From NCBI RefSeq assembly GCF_008365295.1, contig NZ_CP043505.1, positions 62,001-126,000 on the forward strand: a DNA stretch of 64,000 nucleotides. Reading direction: 5' to 3'. This document shows, piece after piece, positions 48,367-57,169 of the stretch; the stretch's first letter is position 1, and the number at the start of each line of letters is the position of its first letter. The position numbers and the translations under genes were made by a program. Under the pieces are notes generated by a model. It was not told the origin of the DNA, did no database searches, and saw nothing but the letters and a program-made list of their open reading frames with translations. The DNA comes from Agromyces intestinalis. Its GTDB lineage: Bacteria; Actinomycetota; Actinomycetes; Actinomycetales; Microbacteriaceae.

Positions 48367-51234
48367 ATGCACACGACCATCGCACAACATTCGGCCCCGG
48401 CGGGCGGCGCGAAGGCCCGACTGGCTAGGCTGCCGGGTGTGGCAGCCTTCACGAGCCGCACCGCGAGGGATCGGGGCGCTGCGCGCGGCCTGGTCGGGCG
48501 GGAGCGCGAGTCCGATGAGCTGACGCGACTGGTCGGCCGCGTGCGCGACGGCGAGAGCCAGGCGCTCGTCCTGCGGGGCGAGGCCGGAATCGGCAAGACC
48601 GCCCTGCTCCACCACCTCACGCAGCTGGCTTCCGATTCCGGATGCCTCGTCGTCGAGTCCGCCGGTGTCGAATCCGAGATGGAGCTCGCGTACGCCGGCC
48701 TGCACCAACTCTGCCTCCCCCTCTTGCCGCATGTCGACTTCATTCCGGCGCGGCAGCGAGCAGCGCTCGACACGGTGTTCGGTGCGGCCGGCGGCGACTC
48801 TCCCGACCGGTTCCTGGTCGGCCTGGCCGTGCTGAGCCTCATCTCGGAGTCCGCCAGGCACCGCCCGGTGATCTGCGTCATCGACGACGCGCAGTGGCTG
48901 GACGAGGCATCCGTTCAGACGCTCGCGTTCACGGCGCGACGGCTGCAGGCCGAGAGCGTCGGCATGGTGTTCGCCGAGCGAGCGCCGGCCGCCACCCTCG
49001 AGCTCCACAGCCTGCCCGAGCTCATCGTCACCGGCCTGTCCGATCGGCACGCGAGCACGCTGCTCGCCTCGGCGCTGCCGGGGCCGATCGACCGGCGGGT
49101 GCGTGAGCGGATCATCGCCGAAACCGGTGGGAACCCGCTCGCACTGCTGCAACTGCCCCATCGCCTCACGCCCGAGCAGGTCGCCGGCGGGTTCGGGTTC
49201 GCCGGGGCAGGCGCGCTGACCAGACAGCTCGAGGCGAGCTTCCAACGGCGTCTCGCGCGCATGCCGACCGCCACGCGCCGACTGCTCGTCGTCGCCGCGG
49301 CCGAGCCGGGCCAGGAGGCGGCCGTGATCTGGAAGGCCGCGGCCCGGCTCGGCGTCACGATGCGCGACGCCGAACCGGCAGTGGCCGACGGCCTCATCGA
49401 CCTCACCGGACTCGTTCGCTTCTGCCATCCACTGGCGCGCTCGACCGTCTATCGGGCCGCGCTCGCGGACGAGCGGCGGACCGCGCACCGCGCCCTGGCC
49501 GACGCCACGGATGCCGACGCCGATCCCGAGCGCCGCGCCTGGCATCGAGCTCAGGCGACCTCCGGGCTCGATGAGGCCGTCGCCGCCGAGCTGCACCGAT
49601 CGGCCGGCCTCGCGGAGGCGCGCGGCGGGAAGGCGGCCGCCGCCGCGTTCCTCGAACGCGCCGCCGAGCTCACCCCCGATCCGCGACGCCGAGCCGAGCG
49701 AGCGCTGCTCGCCGCCCGCGCGAAGTTCGATGCGGGCGCCCCCGAACGCGCGCTCCGACTGCTCGCCATCGCCCGAGCCGGCCTCGCCGACGAACGGAAC
49801 CGAGCGCTCGTGGAGCTGCTCCACGCCCAGATCGTGAGCCGCCTGGAACCCGGCCAAGGGTCGCCGCTCCTCGCTGCGGCGAAACGACTCGACCCCATCG
49901 ATCCCGACCTTGCTCGCGACACCTACCGGGATGCGTTCTACGCCGCACAGGTGGCCGGACAGCTCGGTCGCGACGGGGGCACCCTCGAGGAAGCGGCCGC
50001 GACTCGACTGACGGAACACCGCGATCCGCCGGTGAGCATCCACGACCGCCTCCTCGACGGCGTCGCACTGACGGTCACACGGGACCACTCGGCAGGAGCC
50101 CCCTTGCTGCGCGAAGCGGTCGCCGAGTTCCGACGCCGGGAACTCGGTTCGGATGCCTCGTATTCATGGCTGCCGTTCGTGACCCTGGTCGCATTCGGCA
50201 TGTGGGACGAGGAGGGGGCGCACGACGTGTGTTCGCGCCTCATCGCGCTGGCGCGGGAGCGCGGCGCGTTCTCGGTGCTTCCGACCGCGCTCATGCTCGG
50301 AGTCGGGTACGAGATCTTCGCCGGCGATCTGTCGACGGCTGCGGCGCTCGCCGAGGAGTGCGACCTGATCCGCGAGGCCACCACCATCCCGAAGCCGCCG
50401 TACGGGTTGCTGATGGTAGCGGCGTATCGCGGCGATGCCGAGCGTGTCGACGCCATCGTCGACTCGGAGCGGCTGCAGGCGACCGACCGTGGCGAAGGAC
50501 AGTGGCTCACCGCGAGCGGATGGGCGCAGGCGGTCGTGAACAACGGTCTGGGCCGCTACGACTTCGCGCTGGCAGCCGCGGAACGTGCGATCGTGCCGCC
50601 GAACGAGCTCGCCCTCGTCAACTGGGCGATGGTCGAGCTGATCGAGGCGGCCGCGCGGAGCGGGCAACCCGAACGGGCCACCGAGGCGATGCGACGCCTC
50701 ACGCGGCTGTCCGAGGCATCCGGAACGCGCTGGGTACTGGGCGTAGCCGCGCGATCTCGGGCGCTGCTCGCTGCGCCCGATCACGCCGAACGCCACCATC
50801 TGGCCGCCATCGAGCAGCTGCAGCACACGCGATTGCGGACCGAGCAGGCACGTTCCCACCTGGTCTACGGCGAGTGGCTCCGCCGACAGGGTCGCCGGAC
50901 CGACGCGAGGGAACAGCTCCGCCGAGCGCACGACCTGTTCAGCGACATCGGCGCCGACGCGTTCGCCGATCGAGCGCGTCGCGAGCTGGCCGCCACCGGC
51001 GAGACCGTCCGCCGACGCACGCCGGAGACCGAGCTCGACCTCACCCAGCAGGAGGCTCAGATCGCGCGGCTCGCCGCCAACGGCGACACGAACCCGCAGA
51101 TCGCGACGCAACTGTTCATCAGTCCGCGCACCGTCGAGTGGCACCTGGGCAAGATCTTCGCCAAGCTCGCCATCACGTCCCGCCGGGATCTCGAAGCCGC
51201 GCTCCGTCGAGGCGCGCGCACACCGGGCCGGTAA
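48367..51234 (+). CDS. Large LuxR-family (LAL) ATPase regulator
   Basis: The 955-residue regulator has an N-terminal AAA/STAND ATPase. Walker A is GEAGIGKTALL (about residue 71) and Walker B is VICVIDDAQWLDEAS. A long helical middle with TPR-like Ala-rich repeats follows, and the C-terminal LuxR helix-turn-helix starts LTQQEAQIARLAANGDTN (about 892). Such proteins activate specific operons on binding an inducer. Two starts compete: ATG at 48367 after the Shine-Dalgarno repeat, and GTG at 48439, 7 bases after TAGGCT. The latter would remove 24 residues ahead of the conserved LVGRERE. It converges on the SDR gene with 3 bases between and likely controls nearby operons. Confidence 0.88.
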   Translation: MHTTIAQHSAPAGGAKARLARLPGVAAFTSRTARDRGAARGLVGRERESDELTRLVGRVRDGESQALVLRGEAGIGKTALLHHLTQLASDSGCLVVESAGVESEMELAYAGLHQLCLPLLPHVDFIPARQRAALDTVFGAAGGDSPDRFLVGLAVLSLISESARHRPVICVIDDAQWLDEASVQTLAFTARRLQAESVGMVFAERAPAATLELHSLPELIVTGLSDRHASTLLASALPGPIDRRVRERIIAETGGNPLALLQLPHRLTPEQVAGGFGFAGAGALTRQLEASFQRRLARMPTATRRLLVVAAAEPGQEAAVIWKAAARLGVTMRDAEPAVADGLIDLTGLVRFCHPLARSTVYRAALADERRTAHRALADATDADADPERRAWHRAQATSGLDEAVAAELHRSAGLAEARGGKAAAAAFLERAAELTPDPRRRAERALLAARAKFDAGAPERALRLLAIARAGLADERNRALVELLHAQIVSRLEPGQGSPLLAAAKRLDPIDPDLARDTYRDAFYAAQVAGQLGRDGGTLEEAAATRLTEHRDPPVSIHDRLLDGVALTVTRDHSAGAPLLREAVAEFRRRELGSDASYSWLPFVTLVAFGMWDEEGAHDVCSRLIALARERGAFSVLPTALMLGVGYEIFAGDLSTAAALAEECDLIREATTIPKPPYGLLMVAAYRGDAERVDAIVDSERLQATDRGEGQWLTASGWAQAVVNNGLGRYDFALAAAERAIVPPNELALVNWAMVELIEAAARSGQPERATEAMRRLTRLSEASGTRWVLGVAARSRALLAAPDHAERHHLAAIEQLQHTRLRTEQARSHLVYGEWLRRQGRRTDAREQLRRAHDLFSDIGADAFADRARRELAATGETVRRRTPETELDLTQQEAQIARLAANGDTNPQIATQLFISPRTVEWHLGKIFAKLAITSRRDLEAALRRGARTPGR
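48426..48431 (+). promoter_or_regulatory. -10-like hexamer (TAGGCT) inside the LAL reading frame
   Basis: TAGGCT lies 7 bases before an in-frame GTG at 48439, the same geometry as the leaderless starts elsewhere in the window. Confidence 0.35.
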
Positions 51235-51237
51235 GCC

Positions 51238-51975
51238 TCACCACGGCACGCGCCCCGAGTCGTCGAAGAATCCGCCGGTCGTGCCGTCGGCTCCGACGGT
51301 CGCCCACCGCACGGCGGCCGTCGCGCCCTCCTCGGGCGACTTCGACCCGCGGAACCCGTTGAGGTCGGTGGCGGTATAGCCGGGCGTGACCGCGTTGATC
51401 TTCACGTGCCGCAGGGTGGGATCCGCCAGGAAGGCGTGCGCGTACTTCAGCGTGAGCATGTTCACCGCCGCCTTCGTCGCCGAGTACACGAAGGACTCGT
51501 GCGACGCGCCGAACATCGAGTCGGGATCGGCCGTGTTCGCGAAGCTGGCCGAGTCGCTGGACACGTTGACGATGCGCGGGTCGGGGGCGCGGCGAAGCAG
51601 CGGGAGCATCCCGTGCACGACACGTACCATGCCGAAGACGTTGGTCTCGAACTCGATGCGCATCTCGTCGGCCGTCACGAGGAGGGCCGGGCGACGGATG
51701 AGGACGCCGGCATTGTTCACCAAGACGTCCAGGTGCCCGTACTCGATGTCGATCCGACTCACCGCCGATGTCACCGAGGCGTCGTCCGTGACGTCGATCA
51801 CCGCGAGCTGAGCCTGGAGGCCCTCGCGCTGCAGCGCGAGGACCGCCTGCTCGCCCTTCGCCGCATCGCGACTGCCAAGCAGCACGGTGAGGCCCCGTTG
51901 GGCCAGCAGGCGCGCGGTCGCGAAGCCCAGCCCCTTGTTCGCGCCGGTCACGAGCGCGATCCGTTCCTGCGTCAT
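51238..51975 (-). CDS. Short-chain dehydrogenase/reductase
   Basis: The 245-residue SDR has the cofactor motif TGANKGLG, with NADP(H) likely from the basic SRDAAKG, then the NNAG motif and the catalytic YSATK. It is similar to carbonyl reductase-type SDRs; the substrate is unknown. Its ATG overlaps the stop of the membrane protein upstream by four bases (ATGA), so it is the third gene of a coupled poxB operon. Confidence 0.88.
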   Translation of the reverse strand: MTQERIALVTGANKGLGFATARLLAQRGLTVLLGSRDAAKGEQAVLALQREGLQAQLAVIDVTDDASVTSAVSRIDIEYGHLDVLVNNAGVLIRRPALLVTADEMRIEFETNVFGMVRVVHGMLPLLRRAPDPRIVNVSSDSASFANTADPDSMFGASHESFVYSATKAAVNMLTLKYAHAFLADPTLRHVKINAVTPGYTATDLNGFRGSKSPEEGATAAVRWATVGADGTTGGFFDDSGRVPW

Positions 51976-52484
51976 CGCCTCCTCCCGGCTTTGGTCAGGA
52001 TCGCGTGGGCCGCGGCGGTCGCCAGGCCGAACACGAGGTGCGCGGAGAGGTCCTTGCCGAGCGTACGGGCGTCGTACTTCCAGATCGGCCGGTAGACGCC
52101 GAGCACCGGCAGGATCGCGTAGCTCGCGAGCCACGCGGTCGGGCCGAGCGCGGCGGCGACCGCACGGGGACGGGAGGACACGGCCTGGGCGACGCCGTGG
52201 GTGATCCCCCACCCGATACCGGTCGCCCAGTGCACGACGTTCGTCGTCGGTCGCGCCCACGAGTCGGGCGGAGTGCTGCCGCTCACCAGCTCTGCGACCT
52301 TGCGGCCGACCTGCCCCGGCGCAGAAGCGGCGTCCCAGGTACGCACCCCCGCCGCGGACTCCCAGCTCGAGAACCGTTCGCGTCCGCCCCGTCGGCGGTA
52401 TCGGCGGTACCAGAGGAGATCCATCGCCGCGGTGCCCACGGCGCCGGCGACGATCCCGGCGCCGACTGAGGTGATGAGGTTCAT
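51972..52484 (-). CDS. Small membrane protein of unknown function
   Basis: The 170-residue protein has an N-terminal helix (ITSVGAGIVAGAVGTAAMDLLWY) followed by a basic stretch YRRYRRRGGRERF. Further hydrophobic segments follow around VVHWATGIGWGITHGVAQA, AAALGPTAWLASYAILPVLG and LSAHLVFGLATAAAHAIL. I do not recognise the family with confidence. It is coupled at both ends: its ATG overlaps the poxB stop and its stop overlaps the SDR start (ATGA each time), so the three products are made in fixed proportion. Confidence 0.75.
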   Translation of the reverse strand: MNLITSVGAGIVAGAVGTAAMDLLWYRRYRRRGGRERFSSWESAAGVRTWDAASAPGQVGRKVAELVSGSTPPDSWARPTTNVVHWATGIGWGITHGVAQAVSSRPRAVAAALGPTAWLASYAILPVLGVYRPIWKYDARTLGKDLSAHLVFGLATAAAHAILTKAGRRR

Positions 52485-54217
52485 GAGAAGACCCTTCGAG
52501 TGATGTTGGTACGGACGAGTTCGATGAGCTCATCGGCCCGGCCGGAGAGGACGCTCCGGGTGGCGTAGAGCGCGAAGCCCTCGACCTGGGACGTACGGAT
52601 GCTCGGTGGAAGCGCCAGTTCCTGGCGGGCGACCATGACCTCGACGACGGCGCTCCCGTCGTGCGCGAACGCCTCGCGCAGCGCGTCCGCGAGTTCGTGC
52701 GGGTGCTCGACACGGCGACCGTGCATCCCGAGCGCGCGAGCGACCTCGGCGAAGCTCGGATTCGAGAGGTCGGTACCGAAGTTCACGTAGCCGGCCGCCT
52801 TCATCTCGAGCTCGACGAACCCGAGGGATCCGTTGTTGAACACGACGACCTTCACCGGAAGCCGCATCTGCTCGAGGGTGATGAGGTCGCCCAGCAGCAT
52901 CGCCAGGCCGCCGTCGCCCGACAGCGTCACCACCTGCCGACCCGGCTGCGACGCCTGCGCGCCGATCGCCTGCGGCACGGCGTTCGCCATGCTGCCGTGG
53001 GTGAAGGAACCGATCAGCCGTCGACGTCCGTTCATGCGCAGGTACCGAGCCGCCCAGATCACGGGGGTCCCGACATCCGGGATGAAGACCGCGTCATCCG
53101 CGGCGATCTCGTCGATGGTGCGCGCGACGAACTGCGGGTGCAGGGGCGTACGGTCGTGATCGGCTTCGGCGAGCCGATCGAGGCGCTCGCGGGTCGAGGC
53201 GTAGTCACGACGCGCGTGGTCGAGGTGGCCGCTGTCGGTCTCGACACGCACTCGGGACGACAGCGCCGCCAGCGTCTCCTTCGCGGACCCCACCAGCGGG
53301 ATGTCGACCCTCGTCCGCCGACCGATCTGCTCACCGCGCACGTCGATCTGGACGACGGTCGCGTGTTCGGGGTAGAACTCGCGGTACGGGAAGTCGGCCC
53401 CGACGATGAGCAGGGTGTCGCACGCCTGCATGGCGTGATAGCCCGAGGCCACGCCGAGCAGCCCGGTCATTCCGACGTCGTTCGGGTTGTCGGGTTCGAC
53501 GAACTCCTTGCCCCGGAGCGAATGCACGATCGGCGCCTGCAATCGGCTCGCGAGCGCGATGAGCTCGTCGTGGGCGCCGTCGCACCCGGCGCCGGCGAGG
53601 ATCGTCACGCGCTCCGCCGCGTCGAGCGCCTTCGCCGCGACGTCGAGTTCGCCGTCACTCGGTCGAACGCTCGATCGGCTTCGTCGGATCGCCGGGAACG
53701 CTCGGGGCCGCGGCACCTGGGCGACGAGCACGTCGCCGGGCACCACGAGGACCGAGACGCCACGCTGCTCGACGGCGGTGCGGATGGCGATGTCGAGCAC
53801 GTACGGAAGCTGGTCTGGCGTCGAGACGAGCTCGGAGAAGACGCTGCACTCGCGGAACAGCTCCTGCGGGTGCGTCTCCTGGAAGTAGCCGGTGCCGATC
53901 TCGCTCGACGGGATGTGCGCGGCGACGACGAGCACCGGTACCCGCGAGCGCTGTGCGTCGAACAGCCCGTTGACGAGGTGCAGGTTGCCCGGCCCGCAGC
54001 TCGCGGCCGCGACGGCCAGCTCACCGGTGAGTGCGGCCTCGGCCGCTGCGGCGAACGCCGCGGTCTCCTCGTGCCGCACATGCATCCACTCCAGGTCGCG
54101 GGTGCGCCGCAACGCGTCGCTGAGCCCGTTCAGCGAGTCGCCGGGCAGGCCGTACACCCGACGCACTCCGGCGCTCTTCAGCGTCTCGACGATGAGTTCC
54201 GCGACCGTGTACGACAT
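52481..54217 (-). CDS. poxB: Thiamine-diphosphate-dependent pyruvate oxidase/dehydrogenase (PoxB-like)
   Basis: The 578-residue enzyme has the three TPP-enzyme domains: GVRRVYGLPGDSLNGLSDAL, the catalytic Glu in HVRHEETAAFAAAAEA, and the TPP-binding SGDGGLAMLLGDLITLEQ. The central FAD-type domain reads ILAGAGCDGAHDELIAL. The length matches E. coli PoxB, which oxidises pyruvate to acetate with electrons to quinone. Other members make acetolactate, so the reaction is likely but not certain. The ATG at 54217 follows GAGCGAGG. It heads the operon with the membrane protein and SDR, divergent from the hydrolase genes. Confidence 0.87.
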   Translation of the reverse strand: MSYTVAELIVETLKSAGVRRVYGLPGDSLNGLSDALRRTRDLEWMHVRHEETAAFAAAAEAALTGELAVAAASCGPGNLHLVNGLFDAQRSRVPVLVVAAHIPSSEIGTGYFQETHPQELFRECSVFSELVSTPDQLPYVLDIAIRTAVEQRGVSVLVVPGDVLVAQVPRPRAFPAIRRSRSSVRPSDGELDVAAKALDAAERVTILAGAGCDGAHDELIALASRLQAPIVHSLRGKEFVEPDNPNDVGMTGLLGVASGYHAMQACDTLLIVGADFPYREFYPEHATVVQIDVRGEQIGRRTRVDIPLVGSAKETLAALSSRVRVETDSGHLDHARRDYASTRERLDRLAEADHDRTPLHPQFVARTIDEIAADDAVFIPDVGTPVIWAARYLRMNGRRRLIGSFTHGSMANAVPQAIGAQASQPGRQVVTLSGDGGLAMLLGDLITLEQMRLPVKVVVFNNGSLGFVELEMKAAGYVNFGTDLSNPSFAEVARALGMHGRRVEHPHELADALREAFAHDGSAVVEVMVARQELALPPSIRTSQVEGFALYATRSVLSGRADELIELVRTNITRRVFS

Positions 54218-54446
54218 GGTGATGACCTCGCTCGATGATGTGGTGCACCCACCGTCGCAGCGACAACGGGCACGACGCACCCGTGAGTGTCCCGAGTCCA
54301 CCCCCGGGGCCGTGGTGCGCGCCCCGATCGACGGGGTGACCCGCCTTCGAGTCACGGGTGCGAGCCCGGGCATCCCACTGGCGCGCGCCGATCGGGTGCC
54401 GCGGCATCGTCGAGGCATCCCATCACTCGATGCAAGGAGTCAGTTC

Positions 54447-55307
54447 ATGTCCATCCAGGAAGCCGTCACCAGCACCCGCACCGGCCACGTCGACACCGAA
54501 GGCGATCGGATCGTGTTCGATGTCCGCGGCGAAGGCACCCCCATCGCGCTCCTGCCGGGCACGCCCGGCGATGCGAGCGTGTTCGGGCTCGTCGCGGGCC
54601 CCTTGGCTGCCGATCACACCGTCGTCACGTACGACCCGCGCGGCTTCGGTCGCAGCTCGGCCAACGAACCGCGGCGGTACGAGATCGGGCAGCAGGCCCG
54701 CGATGTCGTCGCCGTGTTGCGCGCAGCCGGAATCGAGCGAGCGCTCGTGGTCGGCAGCAGCGCCGGCGCGGAGGTCGGTCTCGAGCTCGCGACGAACCAT
54801 CCCGACGTCGTCGCCGGCGTCGTCACGCACGAACCGCCCGTCGTTCGGCTCCTGCCCGACACGGACGAGCTCCAGACCCGCATCGCCGAGATCTACCGGA
54901 CGGCCTGGACGGAGGGCAGCAAAGCGGCGTTCTTCGACTTCCTGCTCCTGACGCAGCTGCCCTTCAACGCCGGCGAGCCGTTCACGGCCGCCGAGGTCGC
55001 GGCGATCCGCCCCGGAGCGGAGCAGGTGCCCGGAATCGACTTCGCCGACTACTACATGAAGCACCAGATGCTGCCGCTCACGGACTACCTGCCCGACCTC
55101 GACAGGATCCGCCGCAACGGCGTGAAGCTCGTCGCCGGCGCCGGGCGACTCAGCCTCGACCTGCCGTTCGGGCGCACCGCTCGCGCGGTCGCCGAGGGCG
55201 CGGGCGCACCGTTCGCGGTGTTCCCCGGACATCACGGTTCGCTCTCCGACCCGTCCACCGCCGAGGCCTGGACCGCGACGCTCCGCGACGCGCTGGCCTC
55301 GCTCTGA
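54447..55307 (+). CDS. Alpha/beta hydrolase, copy A
   Basis: The 286-residue hydrolase has GTPIALLPGTPGD near the oxyanion hole, YDPRGFGRSS, and the nucleophile elbow VVGSSAGAEVGLEL (Ser in GSSAG). The late Asp/His region ends with FPGHHGSLSD. AAGGAG lies 9 bases before the ATG. It is the first of three hydrolases in one direction and is divergent from poxB across 229 bases. That gap has no gene I can see. Substrate unknown. Confidence 0.88.
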   Translation: MSIQEAVTSTRTGHVDTEGDRIVFDVRGEGTPIALLPGTPGDASVFGLVAGPLAADHTVVTYDPRGFGRSSANEPRRYEIGQQARDVVAVLRAAGIERALVVGSSAGAEVGLELATNHPDVVAGVVTHEPPVVRLLPDTDELQTRIAEIYRTAWTEGSKAAFFDFLLLTQLPFNAGEPFTAAEVAAIRPGAEQVPGIDFADYYMKHQMLPLTDYLPDLDRIRRNGVKLVAGAGRLSLDLPFGRTARAVAEGAGAPFAVFPGHHGSLSDPSTAEAWTATLRDALASL

Positions 55308-55331
55308 CGAGTGGACGACAGGAGCATCGCC

Positions 55332-56297
55332 ATGACGTCATCACCCGCCGCTTCCCAGGCGACCCGGGCGGACGCACCAGTCGCCGACCCGTTCGCCGAA
55401 CTCCGGTTCGTCGACGCGGGCGCGCTCCGCGTCGGATACCTCGACGCGGGCCTGCGGGACGGCACACCGGTGCTGCTCCTGCACGGCTGGCCGTACGACA
55501 TCCGCAGCTTCGCCGAGGTCGTGCCGCTGCTGACCGAGCGGGGCTACCGCGTGCTCGTGCCGTATCTTCGCGGGCACGGTTCCACGCGCTTCCGTGACGA
55601 GCACGCGCCCCGGAACGCGCAGCAGTCGGTGCTCGCGGCCGATGCGATCGACTTCCTGGATGCCGTGGGCGTCGAGCATGCGATCGTGGCCGGGTTCGAT
55701 TGGGGCGCGCGGACCGCCGACATCCTCACCGTGCTCCACCCGGGCCGGATCATCGGACTCGTCTCGGTGAGCGGCTACCTCATCGGCAGCCGTGCCGCCG
55801 GGGCGACCCCGCTTCCGCCGGCGGCCGAGCTGCAGTGGTGGTACCAGTACTACTTCGCGACCGAACGGGGTCGCCAAGGCTACGACCGGTACCGTCGCGA
55901 CTTCGCGAAGCTGATCTGGCGACTCGCCTCCCCGCAGTGGTCGTTCGACGACGCCGAGTTCGATGCGAGCGCGGTCGCCTTCGACAACCCCGACCACGTC
56001 GACATCGTGATCCACAACTATCGATGGCGCCTCGGGCTCGCCGGCGGGGACCCGCGGTTCGACGAAGTCGAGACGGTCCTCGCGACCGCCCCGACCGTCG
56101 GCGTGCCGACGATCACGCTCGAGGGCGACGCCAACGGCGCACCGCATCCGGATGCCGCCGTGTACGCGTCCAAGTTCACCGCCGCGTACGAGCACCGGGT
56201 GGTCGGCGGCGGGGTCGGACACAACCTGCCCCAGGAGGCGCCGCGCGAGTTCGCGCGCGCGATCGTCGACGTCCATCGGATGTCACGGCAGCCGTGA
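55332..56297 (+). CDS. Alpha/beta hydrolase, epoxide hydrolase/haloalkane dehalogenase type
   Basis: The 321-residue hydrolase has VLLLHGWPYDIRSFAEV, YLRGHGSTRF, and an Asp nucleophile in GFDWGARTA instead of Ser. This marks the epoxide hydrolase/dehalogenase branch. The cap region has WWYQYYFATERGR, and the catalytic His lies in GGGVGHNLPQEAP. AGGAG precedes the ATG at 55332; a GTG at 55311 is an alternative. It starts 24 bases after the previous hydrolase. Confidence 0.88.
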   Translation: MTSSPAASQATRADAPVADPFAELRFVDAGALRVGYLDAGLRDGTPVLLLHGWPYDIRSFAEVVPLLTERGYRVLVPYLRGHGSTRFRDEHAPRNAQQSVLAADAIDFLDAVGVEHAIVAGFDWGARTADILTVLHPGRIIGLVSVSGYLIGSRAAGATPLPPAAELQWWYQYYFATERGRQGYDRYRRDFAKLIWRLASPQWSFDDAEFDASAVAFDNPDHVDIVIHNYRWRLGLAGGDPRFDEVETVLATAPTVGVPTITLEGDANGAPHPDAAVYASKFTAAYEHRVVGGGVGHNLPQEAPREFARAIVDVHRMSRQP

Positions 56298-56370
56298 TGG
56301 GCGACAGCCATGCCGGAGCATCCGGCATGAGATCGGTGATGAGCACACCGATCCAGAAGAAGGAGAGAGC

Positions 56371-57102
56371 ATGAACACTCAACACCCCGTCGTCGTGCTG
56401 GTGCACGGCGCATTCGCGGAGTCCGCGTCCTGGAACGGCGTGATCTCGCGGCTCACCGAGCGCGGTATCGATGCGATCGCCGCGGCGAACCCGCTGCGCA
56501 GCCTTTCGGGCGACGCCGCATACGTGCGCGACGTGGTCGCTGCGATCGATCGACCGGTCGTGCTCGTCGGGCACTCGTACGGCGGACTCGTGATCACCGA
56601 GGCGGCGTCCCGCAACGACGCCGTCGTCGGACTCGTGTACGTCGCGGCATTCGTGCCCGAGCCCAGCCAGAGCGCACTCGAACTGTCGAACAGCGAACCC
56701 GGCAGCACGCTCGGCGATGCGCTGGTCGCGTATCCGCTCGCGAGCGGCGGGACCGAGTTCGCGATCCGCCGGGAAGCGTTCCATCACCAGTTCGCCGCGG
56801 ATGTCCCCGAAGCCGAGGCCGCGCTCATGGCGGCCACCCAGCGACCGGTGACCGAGGCCGCGCTCACGCAGGGGCTGCCCACCGAGCAGCCCGCGTGGCG
56901 GAGCATCCCATCGTGGTTCGTGTACGGCGACGCCGATCTCAACATCCCCGTCGCCGTGCATCGCGTCGGCGCGGAACGCGCCTCGTCCCGCGGCACCCGC
57001 GAGATCGCCGGCGCATCCCACGCGATCAGCGTCTCGCAGCCCGAGGCGGTCGCCGAGACGATCCTGGCGGCGGTCGCCGCGACGGTTCCCGCGGCGTCCT
57101 GA
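56371..57102 (+). CDS. Alpha/beta hydrolase, small esterase type
   Basis: The 243-residue hydrolase has VVLVHGAFAESASWNGVI, the Ser elbow VLVGHSYGGLVITEAA and the late FVYGDADLNIPV and GASHAISVSQPE for Asp and His. It resembles the small MhpC/EstA-like hydrolases found with stress genes. AAGGAGAG precedes the ATG. It is last in the hydrolase operon, followed by a hairpin terminator. Confidence 0.88.
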   Translation: MNTQHPVVVLVHGAFAESASWNGVISRLTERGIDAIAAANPLRSLSGDAAYVRDVVAAIDRPVVLVGHSYGGLVITEAASRNDAVVGLVYVAAFVPEPSQSALELSNSEPGSTLGDALVAYPLASGGTEFAIRREAFHHQFAADVPEAEAALMAATQRPVTEAALTQGLPTEQPAWRSIPSWFVYGDADLNIPVAVHRVGAERASSRGTREIAGASHAISVSQPEAVAETILAAVAATVPAAS

Positions 57103-57109
57103 CGACGAC

Positions 57110-57150
57110 GAAGGCGGGCGTTTCCGGTTTCGCCGGCGACGCCCGCCTTC
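57110..57150. terminator. Terminator between hydrolase and ABC-F genes
   Basis: GAAGGCGGGCGT pairs (with one G-U position) with ACGCCCGCCTTC around an inner TTCCGGTTTCGCCGG that can itself fold. It lies between convergent stop codons. Confidence 0.7.
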
Positions 57151-57169
57151 TCGTGCGCACAGGGCGAGG

